Shown here piece by piece: positions 1 through 5,606 of a stretch of DNA of 7,929 nucleotides. Source of the DNA: JAZRUF01 sp045636205 (GTDB lineage Bacteria; Bacillota; Clostridia; Oscillospirales; JAAYXM01); NCBI GenBank assembly GCA_045636205.1, contig JAZTXE010000029.1:1-7929 (forward strand). Direction: 5' to 3'. Under the pieces are notes generated by a model. The model was not told the origin of the DNA, made no database searches, and saw nothing but the letters and a program-made list of their open reading frames with translations. Both the position numbers and the translations under genes were made by a program. Every line of letters starts with the position of its first letter. Position 1 is the first letter of the stretch.

Positions 1-16
1 CTGTTATTTTTTCCAT
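1..16 (-). CDS. 5' end of an unidentified gene running off the window
   Basis: Only five codons (M-E-K-I-T) and one further base are present, so the product cannot be named. The start was chosen because the ATG at 16 lies 8 nt downstream of an AAAAGGCGG ribosome site (complement of 25-33). The other nearby ATG (22-24) abuts that site and would give only six codons before a stop. The gene sits directly downstream of the structured leader and terminator at 62-173, so it is probably controlled by transcription attenuation. Start and strand are inferred from context only. Confidence 0.45.
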
Positions 17-61
17 TTGTTCATCCGCCTTTTCTTAGGATTATATCGGGTGCCGACATGC

Positions 62-94
62 AAAAACCTTCGTCCCACAGTGGCGGGACGAAGG
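62..94 (-). terminator. Rho-independent terminator or attenuator in a leader
   Basis: On the minus strand a perfect 10-bp stem (CCTTCGTCCC pairing with GGGACGAAGG, 85-94 with 67-76) has an 8-nt loop and is followed by five T residues. It lies inside the 5' leader, between the promoter at 180-208 and the start codon at 16, which is where an attenuator is expected. The upstream leader segment at 101-107 (GATGAGG on the RNA) can instead pair with the 5' arm (87-93) using two G-U pairs, so a competing antiterminator is possible. Confidence 0.75.
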
Positions 95-173
95 TCAACA
101 CCTCATCGACTGCAGCCCTTAACGGGCATTACGCCCCATGCCGAGCAAATGTATTCAACTTCACACGGCTACA
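62..173 (-). promoter_or_regulatory. Structured 5' leader, possible riboswitch of unrecognised class
   Basis: Transcription from the promoter at 180-208 would start near 173 and run through about 110 nt of foldable RNA before the terminator. Visible helices on the minus strand include GCCG (169-166) with CGGC (143-140), GGCAT/ATGCC enclosing GGGGCGTA, an overlapping GCCC-GTTAA-GGGC hairpin that competes with it, and GTCGA/TTGAC next to the terminator. The promoter-aptamer-terminator-gene layout is typical of riboswitches. I looked for the conserved cores of T-box, SAM, TPP, FMN, cobalamin, purine, glycine, lysine, ZTP, THF, fluoride and guanidine-I elements and did not find one. The CGCCACTGT string in the terminator loop resembles a piece of the cobalamin core, but the rest is missing. 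A TATAAT at 40-45 downstream of the terminator might be a second -10 element, though no good -35 precedes it. Confidence 0.5.
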
Positions 174-179
174 GGGTAA

Positions 180-208
180 ATTTTATAACATTTCCGCGCA
201 AATGTCAA
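180..208 (-). promoter_or_regulatory. Sigma-A promoter for the leader and left-end gene
   Basis: On the minus strand a consensus -35 TTGACA (208-203) is followed after exactly 17 bp by TAAAAT (185-180), one mismatch from TATAAT. This is the strongest housekeeping promoter in the window. It drives the leader and attenuator toward the gene starting at 16. Two identical 9-bp repeats overlap it (190-198 and 210-218), suggesting control by a DNA-binding protein. Confidence 0.75.
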
Positions 209-218
209 GATTTCCGCG
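190..218. repeat. Two 9-bp direct repeats 20 bp apart over a promoter
   Basis: ATTTCCGCG occurs at 190-198 and again at 210-218, exactly 20 bp (about two helical turns) apart. One copy lies in the spacer between -35 and -10, and the other is immediately upstream of the -35. Both therefore face the same side of the helix and would block RNA polymerase if bound. This looks like an operator for a repressor binding as a tandem dimer. The regulator is not identifiable. Confidence 0.5.
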
Positions 219-236
219 AATATAATACATGAAAAA

Positions 237-407
237 TCACACTCGTTCCTGCTTCTCCCATTTTTTTGACATTGCACGAGAAAGTATGAAAATTATTCTG
301 GTTATCCACTCACCTGCAACCGCAAGCCATATACCCATAAGGCCCATATCCATCCGGGTAGTGAAATACCATGTCACTGCATAATCACCATTATAATTCT
401 GAAAACC
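237..407 (-). pseudogene. Decayed C-terminal remnant of a MATE efflux transporter
   Basis: The minus strand is open for 56 codons between an in-frame TAA (410-408) and a TGA (239-237). The translation contains MGLMGIWLAVAGEWITRIIF and ends KKWEKQERV. This closely follows the last transmembrane helix and basic tail of MATE-family multidrug/Na+ antiporters, which commonly read G-(M/L)-G-L-x-G-I-W-x-A-M-x-x-D-W-x-x-R followed by a hydrophobic stretch and a lysine-rich end. A full MATE protein is about 450 residues. No upstream continuation is open in any frame, though broken fragments such as a short LSQGDT peptide near 430 may be further relics. It is called a pseudogene because neither a start region nor the other helices remain. 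A genuine small membrane protein is the alternative. Confidence 0.5.
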
Positions 408-510
408 TTACTTGGATGTTCAAGTGTCCCCCTGACTTAGTCTGATGCGTGCGCATGCGTCGTATTTTGCACACATACTCTATACCTCCACCACTGGAAA
501 TCTTTTTGCA
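408..510. other. Non-coding stretch with overlapping palindromes
   Basis: No gene is recognisable here. The notable structure is ATGCG-TG-CGCAT (445-456), which overlaps the perfect 8-bp palindrome CGCATGCG (452-459). It could be a binding site for a regulator of the downstream mecA-like gene, or just a GC-rich relic of the decayed transporter gene. Stops occur in all frames, so this is probably degraded coding DNA. Confidence 0.3.
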
Positions 511-539
511 TTTTTTTAATCTGTTAAAAGCTTTATAAT
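511..539 (+). promoter_or_regulatory. Probable sigma-A promoter of the mecA-like gene
   Basis: A perfect TATAAT (534-539) lies 34 bp before the start codon. With a 17-bp spacer the -35 would be TTTTTT (511-516), a poor match, and the better TTGCAT at 506-511 is 22 bp away, too far. The region is AT-rich, which may compensate. Confidence 0.5.
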
Positions 540-573
540 AGAGATAGAGTTAATTTAATTCGGAGGGGAGAAA

Positions 574-1125
574 ATGAAAATACAAGCCATTTGTGCAACA
601 AGCATTGCACTTGTTACAAATTTAGAAGAGTTAAGCTCAAGGGGAATCTGCGCTCAATCCATCAACAGTCAAGGCACTGCAGACATAATACGCCAAAGCT
701 TTTCCGAGCTTGGGCTCAAGACCGAGGGAGCAATTGACGTTGAAACATACATAAACGGTCAGGCAGTACTTATTTTTGCACGCATCGTCAAAGAGCCTGA
801 CGATATAGAACTTCTCTGCCTATTTGAGGATTTTGAACATCTGATAAGCGCGGTGCCGCATCTGCATGACAGACTTCCCGCTACTCTCATATCCTACAAG
901 CGCGCATACTATCTTGCGATACACAGCTCTGATGAACATATTACTGCGGAACTTTTGAGTGAGTACGCATACATCGAGCCCAATCCAAAGCTAAGATATG
1001 CACATTTGCGTGAGCACGGTAAAGTCCTCTGCCACGGGAATACGATAAAAACCATACGTGAAAGCTTTTATCCCAATCTCCGCGCAAGCACCTTTTTCGC
1101 GGACAGTTTAACCGCATCCGAATAA
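574..1125 (+). CDS. mecA: MecA-family adaptor protein for ClpC proteolysis
   Basis: MecA adaptors bind substrates with an N-terminal domain and dock on the ClpC ATPase with a C-terminal domain, delivering substrates to ClpCP in the cytoplasm. In Bacillus the targets include ComK, and MecA also restrains Spo0A. Here residues 1-75 fit the N-terminal domain: L20-SSRG-I25, a T-A-D-I-I helix, then EGAIDVETYINGQAVLIFAR. Residues 78-166 fit the C-terminal domain: a hydrophobic strand, FEDFEHLI (84-91), a YKRAYYLAI strand (108-116), LLSEYA (127-132), LREHGKVL (145-152) and a final I-x-x-SF helix. At 183 residues it is shorter than B. subtilis MecA (218), mostly because the acidic interdomain linker is missing. 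The start has a strong GGAGGGG site 5-7 nt upstream. Assignment is by recognised pattern and is fairly but not fully certain. No clear terminator follows it, so some read-through into tatD is possible. Confidence 0.72.
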   Translation: MKIQAICATSIALVTNLEELSSRGICAQSINSQGTADIIRQSFSELGLKTEGAIDVETYINGQAVLIFARIVKEPDDIELLCLFEDFEHLISAVPHLHDRLPATLISYKRAYYLAIHSSDEHITAELLSEYAYIEPNPKLRYAHLREHGKVLCHGNTIKTIRESFYPNLRASTFFADSLTASE

Positions 1126-1191
1126 AAAAGCAATACCCTTTTTAAAATTGAAACCAAACTGTAATATTTTAGTGCATAAAAGCTTCAAGTG

Positions 1192-1200
1192 TGCTATACT
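1192..1200 (+). promoter_or_regulatory. Extended -10 promoter for tatD
   Basis: TGCTATACT is an extended -10 element (TGn plus TATACT, one mismatch from TATAAT). No good -35 lies at the right distance, as is common with extended -10 promoters. Transcription would begin near 1207, downstream of the ATG at 1204, which supports the internal start at 1228. Confidence 0.5.
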
Positions 1201-1213
1201 TAGATGAGCATAC

Positions 1214-1220
1214 AAGGAGG
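1214..1220 (+). promoter_or_regulatory. Ribosome binding site that sets the tatD start
   Basis: AAGGAGG is a full match to the anti-Shine-Dalgarno sequence and sits 7 nt before the ATG at 1228. The in-frame ATG at 1204 lies upstream of this site and has no ribosome site of its own, so the reading frame should start at 1228. Confidence 0.85.
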
Positions 1221-1227
1221 ACTCAAC

Positions 1228-1992
1228 ATGTTTTTTGACACTCATGCACATTTGGATAATAAACGCTTTGACGATGACCGTAATGAGGTAATTGCATCGT
1301 TAAAAGACAGCGGAATATCTCTGGTATTAAACGCCGCATGCGATATGCAGTCGTGTTATACCACGCTTGAGCTTACGCGCAATTGGGATTTTATATATGG
1401 TGCAGTCGGCGTACACCCGCATTCTGCCGACGAGATGGCAGATGCGGATTTGGATACTATACGCAATCTGGCAAAACAGGCGAAAATACAGGCAATAGGT
1501 GAAATAGGACTTGACTATCACTACGATTTCTCACCGCGCGACGTACAGAAGGCACGCTTTCGCGACCAGCTTATGCTTGCGCGCGAGCTTAAAATGCCGG
1601 TTATTATCCATGACCGCGAGGCACACGAAGATTGCCTTAACATACTGCGGGATTTCTCGGATTTAAAGGTTGTATACCACTGTTTCTCCGGAAGCGTTGA
1701 ATACGCTAAAGAGATAACCAATTTAGGGTTCTATATGTCCTTCGGTGGCTCGGCTACGTTTGCAAACGCGAAGACTGCGCCGGAGGTTATACGCAGAATG
1801 CCGATTGACCGGCTAATGCTCGAAACGGATTGTCCATATCTTACGCCGGTGCCGTACCGCGGACGGCGCAATTCTCCCGCGTACATTCCGAATATTGCAG
1901 AAAAGTTTTCCGAATACCTTGAAATGCCCGTTGATGAGCTCGGTCGTATAACAACCGAAAACGGAAAACGCTTTTTTGAAATTGCAGATTAA
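1228..1992 (+). CDS. tatD: TatD-family metal-dependent hydrolase (DNase)
   Basis: TatD-family proteins are TIM-barrel hydrolases with two metal ions in the active site. Characterised members are 3'-5' exonucleases and deoxyribonucleases, acting in the cytoplasm in DNA repair and turnover. This protein is 254 residues, the usual size. The metal-binding signatures are all present in order: FDTHAHLD with H6 and H8, GEIGLDYHYD with E92, VIIHDREA with H128, VYHCFSG with H151, and LETDCPYLTP with D201. It begins directly at the first barrel strand (MFFDTHAH), as family members normally do, which again favours the 1228 start over 1204. Its stop codon overlaps the bidirectional terminator. It lies after the mecA-like gene with a 102-bp gap and has its own promoter signal. 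The family is certain; the physiological substrate is not. Confidence 0.95.
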   Translation: MFFDTHAHLDNKRFDDDRNEVIASLKDSGISLVLNAACDMQSCYTTLELTRNWDFIYGAVGVHPHSADEMADADLDTIRNLAKQAKIQAIGEIGLDYHYDFSPRDVQKARFRDQLMLARELKMPVIIHDREAHEDCLNILRDFSDLKVVYHCFSGSVEYAKEITNLGFYMSFGGSATFANAKTAPEVIRRMPIDRLMLETDCPYLTPVPYRGRRNSPAYIPNIAEKFSEYLEMPVDELGRITTENGKRFFEIAD

Positions 1993-2025
1993 AAAAACGG
2001 TGTCTTTCTCAAGACACCGTTTTTT
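1992..2025. terminator. Bidirectional Rho-independent terminator
   Basis: A_6-CGGTGTCTT, a TCTC loop and AAGACACCG-T_6 form a perfect 15-bp inverted repeat. The A-tract on one side and T-tract on the other make it work on both strands. It ends the tatD transcript and the convergent yebC-to-argS operon, whose stop codon lies 8 bp away. Confidence 0.93.
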
Positions 2026-2033
2026 ATATTCTA

Positions 2034-3827
2034 TTACATTTTCTCGGGGACATCTGTTGCAAGGAGTTCAAGCAAAAGCGAGAGCATTCCCTGCGTAAGC
2101 TTTAAGAGTGACAGCCACGAAGCGCGCACTGACGCATCATCATTTGTAAGTATCTTATTCTCATAATAGAAGCGGTTAAAGAGTCCCGCAATATCAAAGA
2201 GTGCCTCACAAATGCAGTTTGGTGCCTGGTCATCGAATGCGCGGAGCATCGTATCCCCCACGCTCAAGAGCTTGAGCATAAGAGAGCGCTCGGTTTCGGA
2301 TGACGGCGGGATAATCTCGCCCAATGCGATGGACTGTTCCTCGGCTTTTTTGAGAACCGAGCTTATACGCACAGCACTATACTGCAGGTACGGACCCGTC
2401 TTTCCCTCGGATGAGAGGAAGCGGTCTAAATCAAATACATAGTCCTTTGTGCGGTGGTTTATAAGGTCACCGAACTTAAGGGCAGCAATTCCGACCTTTT
2501 CTGCGATTTCGTGCGCCTCAGCCTCGGTCATCTCCGCTGTGGTTTCCGACTCCTGCATTTTCTTGCGTGCGCCCGAATAAACCAGCTCAATGAGGTCTGA
2601 CAGCCGCATTACTCCGCCGTCGCGTGTTTTATAAGGTTTGCCGTCCGAGCCGTTCATTGTGCCGAAGCCGACATGTAGCATCTCAACATTCTCACCAATG
2701 AGCTCTGCTTTGCGTGCGGCGCGGAACACCTGCTTAAAGTGCATTGCCTGACGGTTATCAACAACATACCACATGCGGTCAGGGTTAAAGTCCTTCACGC
2801 GCTGGACTATTGTTGCAAGGTCGGTAGTTCCGTAGAGCTGAGAGCCGTCGGTCTTACTTATTATAATCGGCGGCACAGGCTCATCGTCCTCCGGCAGTGC
2901 AACGTCCATAATAAGCGCGCCATCGCTTAAATATGTAAGCTTGCGCTCTGCCATATCCTTTAACATGTCCTCAACATACGGCGCGGCATCGCTTTCGCCC
3001 AGCCATTCATCAAAATCTACATTAAGGCGTGCATAGCTCTTTTTTAAATCCGAAACAGATACATTTAAAAAGTGCTTCCACAACGCGACATATCCGCGGC
3101 GTCCGCTCTGCAGGTCATGCGTTGCAGCCTGCGCAACTTTTTTAAACTCCTCATCCTCTTTTGAGCGTTTGCTCGCGTCCGGATAAAGGCTGTTTAAATC
3201 GTCAATGCTGACCGGTGGTTCGGCGGGATACTCGCCCGTGTAGCTTTCATCAAAGTAAACGAGGTCAGGCTGCCTGTCCTGAAGCTCTGCGATAATAAGA
3301 CCCATTTGGAGACCCCAGTCGCCCAGATGCACATCGCCTATCACCTCATGCCCCAAAAAGCGCGCAAGGCGTTTGAGTGACTCGCCTATTATCGCGGTAC
3401 GCAGATGCCCAATATGAAGCGGCTTTGCCACGTTGGGTCCGCCGTAATCGACGACTATGGTTTCCGCTTTTTCTGCCTTGGGAAGCAAAAAGCGCGCATC
3501 GGATGCCATCGCCTTTATGGCATCGCAGAGAAAAGCATCGCTAAGTGTTATATTTATAAATCCCGGCGGTGCGAACTCGACTTTTTCAAAGCGTGCATCG
3601 CCTTCTAATTTTTCCACTACTTCCTTTGCAATCATCGCAGGATTTTTGCGATATTGCTTTGCCGCGGCAAGTGCGCCGTTGCACTGGAACTGGCACAGGT
3701 CCGGTCTGTTTGACACGGTTACTCCGCCGAGTGCTGCATCGTAGCCGCAAGCTTCAAACGCTTCGGATACAATTGCAGTAAGCTGCTGGCGCAGTGTGGG
3801 TACGCTGTTTACCATAGAACCTTGCAT
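2034..3827 (-). CDS. argS: Arginyl-tRNA synthetase
   Basis: ArgRS is a class I synthetase that charges tRNA-Arg using ATP and requires the tRNA for amino acid activation. With the start at 3827 it is 597 residues, a normal length. The N-terminal tRNA-recognition (Add-1) domain spans about 10-110. The catalytic Rossmann fold carries HIGH at 138-141 within GGPNVAKPLHIGHLRT. KTRDG (400-404) stands in for the KMSKS loop, as is usual in ArgRS. The C-terminal all-helical DALR anticodon domain begins near 482 (QYSAVRI) and ends in the typical PEKM. The frame is open upstream to 3884, but that part overlaps proS. The ATG at 3827 forms TAATG with the proS stop, pointing to translational coupling. The ATG at 3815, preceded by AAGG, is an alternative. 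This is the last gene of the operon. Confidence 0.97.
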   Translation of the reverse strand: MQGSMVNSVPTLRQQLTAIVSEAFEACGYDAALGGVTVSNRPDLCQFQCNGALAAAKQYRKNPAMIAKEVVEKLEGDARFEKVEFAPPGFINITLSDAFLCDAIKAMASDARFLLPKAEKAETIVVDYGGPNVAKPLHIGHLRTAIIGESLKRLARFLGHEVIGDVHLGDWGLQMGLIIAELQDRQPDLVYFDESYTGEYPAEPPVSIDDLNSLYPDASKRSKEDEEFKKVAQAATHDLQSGRRGYVALWKHFLNVSVSDLKKSYARLNVDFDEWLGESDAAPYVEDMLKDMAERKLTYLSDGALIMDVALPEDDEPVPPIIISKTDGSQLYGTTDLATIVQRVKDFNPDRMWYVVDNRQAMHFKQVFRAARKAELIGENVEMLHVGFGTMNGSDGKPYKTRDGGVMRLSDLIELVYSGARKKMQESETTAEMTEAEAHEIAEKVGIAALKFGDLINHRTKDYVFDLDRFLSSEGKTGPYLQYSAVRISSVLKKAEEQSIALGEIIPPSSETERSLMLKLLSVGDTMLRAFDDQAPNCICEALFDIAGLFNRFYYENKILTNDDASVRASWLSLLKLTQGMLSLLLELLATDVPEKM

Positions 3828-5263
3828 TAATACGCTACCCCCCAATATACCATGTGCTTTGCAGGCTTTCCGCAACATGCACACTTATCGGAAATCTGCT
3901 CCTGCTCATACGGGATGCAACGGGAAGACATTCCCGCTTCTTCCTTTACTTTGAGCTCGCAATCCAAATCACCGCACCACATAGCTTTTACGAAGCCGCT
4001 CTTTTCGGAGGCAATCTGCTTCATCTCATCAAGCGTATGTGCTGTATAGGTGTGCTCCTCACGGTTTTTAAGAGCTTTCTGGTAAAGGGCTTCATGAATT
4101 TCTTCCATAGCCGCTTTTACTTCCTCGACAATATTCGAGAGAGCTACGACTTTCTTTTCACGTGTTACGCGCGAAACGATTACGCACTGACCAGCTTCAA
4201 GGTCACGCGGTCCGAGCTCTATACGGACCGGAACGCCCTTCATCTCATATTCGGCAAACTTCCAGCCTGCGCTGTTATCAGACGTATCGCATTTTACGCG
4301 GATGTCTGCATTTTTAAGCGTTGCGAGAAGCTCGTCTGCCGCTTCAAGCACGCCGCCCTTGTGAGCCGCTATCGGAATTATAACCGCCTGAATGGGTGCA
4401 ATCTTCGGTGGAAGAACAAGGCCGTTATTGTCACCGTGGGTCATGATAATGCCGCCTATGAGACGTGTGGAAACACCCCATGAGGTTTCAAACGGATTTG
4501 TTTTCTTATTGTTTTTATCGGCAAACTCTATCTCAAACGCCTTTGCAAAACCGTCGCCAAAGTAATGCGAGGTTCCCGCCTGCAGAGCCTTTCTGTCATG
4601 CATCATGCACTCGATGGTATATGTTGCCTCAGCGCCTTTAAATTTTTCCTTCTCAGTCTTCTGGCCGCGGGTAACCGGCATAGCAAGAACGTTTTCGCAG
4701 AAGTCCGCATAGACGTTGAGCATCGTCTCGGTAAACTCCTTTGCCTCCTCTGCGGTTGCATGGATGGTGTGACCCTCCTGCCACAGGAATTCGCGATGGC
4801 GAAGGAACGGACGTGAGGTCTTCTCCCAACGGAGAACGCTGCACCATTGATTATACTTCATAGGCAAATCGCGGTGGGACTGAAGCACGTTTGCAAAGTG
4901 CTCACAGAATAAGGTTTCGGAAGTTGGGCGGATTGCATACTTCTCCTCAAGCTTATCTTCGCCGCCGAGTGTAACCCATGCACATTCGGGTGCAAATCCC
5001 TCAACATGGTCCTTTTCCTTCTGCAGAAGTGACTCAGGGATGAGCAGAGGCATGTAGACATTTTCTACGCCCTGCTTTTTAAATTCCTTATCCATAATTG
5101 CCTGGATGTTTTCCCATATAGCATAACCGTACGGACGGTAGATGAACACACCCTTGATTGATGAGTAATCAATAAGCTGTGCCTTTCTGCACACATCGGT
5201 AAACCATTGGGCAAAGTCAACCTCCATATCGGTAATCTGCTCAACTTTTTTATCGTTAGCCAT
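3827..5263 (-). CDS. proS: Prolyl-tRNA synthetase, archaeal/eukaryal type
   Basis: A class II synthetase that charges tRNA-Pro. The 478-residue protein is the short form found in archaea, eukaryotes and some bacteria, not the roughly 570-residue bacterial form with an inserted editing domain. Motif 2 and its surroundings are visible (RPTSETLF at 112-119; RWEKTSRPFLRHREFLWQEG at 145-164). Motif 3 is GVSTRLIGGIIMTHGDNNGL (263-282). The anticodon-binding domain starts near 291. The C-terminal zinc domain has CX4C (C430, C435) and CX2C (C461, C464), the same spacing as the zinc cysteines described for the Thermus thermophilus enzyme. The chain ends in tyrosine (WGVAY), as is characteristic of this type. 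The start is supported by AAAGGA 11 nt upstream. It is fourth in the operon, 20 bp after the membrane protein gene. Lacking the INS domain, it would depend on a free-standing editor (ProXp/YbaK type) for mischarged Ala-tRNA-Pro. Confidence 0.97.
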   Translation of the reverse strand: MANDKKVEQITDMEVDFAQWFTDVCRKAQLIDYSSIKGVFIYRPYGYAIWENIQAIMDKEFKKQGVENVYMPLLIPESLLQKEKDHVEGFAPECAWVTLGGEDKLEEKYAIRPTSETLFCEHFANVLQSHRDLPMKYNQWCSVLRWEKTSRPFLRHREFLWQEGHTIHATAEEAKEFTETMLNVYADFCENVLAMPVTRGQKTEKEKFKGAEATYTIECMMHDRKALQAGTSHYFGDGFAKAFEIEFADKNNKKTNPFETSWGVSTRLIGGIIMTHGDNNGLVLPPKIAPIQAVIIPIAAHKGGVLEAADELLATLKNADIRVKCDTSDNSAGWKFAEYEMKGVPVRIELGPRDLEAGQCVIVSRVTREKKVVALSNIVEEVKAAMEEIHEALYQKALKNREEHTYTAHTLDEMKQIASEKSGFVKAMWCGDLDCELKVKEEAGMSSRCIPYEQEQISDKCACCGKPAKHMVYWGVAY

Positions 5264-5283
5264 AATTTTACCAATCCTTTCGC

Positions 5284-5589
5284 TTAGCGCCAGAGCGCAA
5301 ATATTTCAACGAGTTTTGGGCTGCAAACCGCAAGCCCTGTAAACAATATACATATTGACAGACTGCGTATCGCCTTCTGAGTGTCCTTAACATAGATAAA
5401 ATAGCGCGCCGCATCCGCGACTTTGGTCAGAGCAACCAGTCCGAATACCGTGGGCAGCAGCCAATATGACTGTGCTTTAAATAAAAACGAAGTGGCAAGT
5501 GCTATCATAGCAAGTATTATCGGCCAAAATCCGAGGTTTCCGAGTATCTCCTCGCCGACCGTCATATTCTCATTTAACCGCTCTTTCAT
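5284..5589 (-). CDS. Small three-helix membrane protein, function unknown
   Basis: I do not recognise this family. The 101-residue protein has a short polar N-terminus with three acidic residues near 12-14. Hydrophobic segments lie at about 20-37 (FWPIILAMIALATSFLF), 42-58 and 76-98, joined by a basic/aromatic stretch (ARYFIYVKDTQKAIR), so three membrane helices are likely. No signal peptide cleavage site or catalytic motif stands out. The start at 5589 is preceded by a purine-rich GGGAGAGGGG tract. The gene begins 17 bp after apgM and ends 20 bp before proS, so it is co-transcribed with housekeeping genes. This argues that it is a real and expressed gene. Conserved uncharacterised membrane proteins of this size are common in clostridial operons. 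Confidence 0.8.
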   Translation of the reverse strand: MKERLNENMTVGEEILGNLGFWPIILAMIALATSFLFKAQSYWLLPTVFGLVALTKVADAARYFIYVKDTQKAIRSLSICILFTGLAVCSPKLVEIFALWR

Positions 5590-5606
5590 ATCTCTACCCC
5601 TCTCCC

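Noticed and set aside
77..86. CGCCACTGT string resembling part of the cobalamin riboswitch core
   Set aside because: It falls in the loop and arm of the terminator, and the B12 box and other conserved cobalamin elements are absent.
17..232. 71-codon plus-strand open frame at the left end
   Set aside because: It runs antisense through the leader, terminator and promoter of the minus-strand unit, has no ribosome site and shows no recognisable protein character.
266..297. Possible plus-strand promoter starting with TTGACA at 266-271
   Set aside because: No -10 hexamer resembling TATAAT lies at 16-18 bp. The TTGACA falls within the MATE remnant and is likely chance.
1129..1146. Possible terminator after the mecA-like gene
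   Set aside because: Only A/T-rich arms with a single G-C pair could form, which is too weak to call.
1204..1227. Upstream ATG start for tatD giving 8 extra residues
   Set aside because: It lies upstream of the AAGGAGG site and probably upstream of the transcription start. The family normally starts at the first barrel strand.
3828..3884. N-terminal extension of argS inside proS
   Set aside because: The added residues are a shadow of the proS zinc domain coding sequence. The start codons at 3827 or 3815 give the normal ArgRS N-terminus.
3854..4483. 209-codon plus-strand frame opposite proS
   Set aside because: It is a shadow of a certain gene. It has no ribosome site, and its composition (many Cys, Arg, Tyr) is typical of antisense translation.
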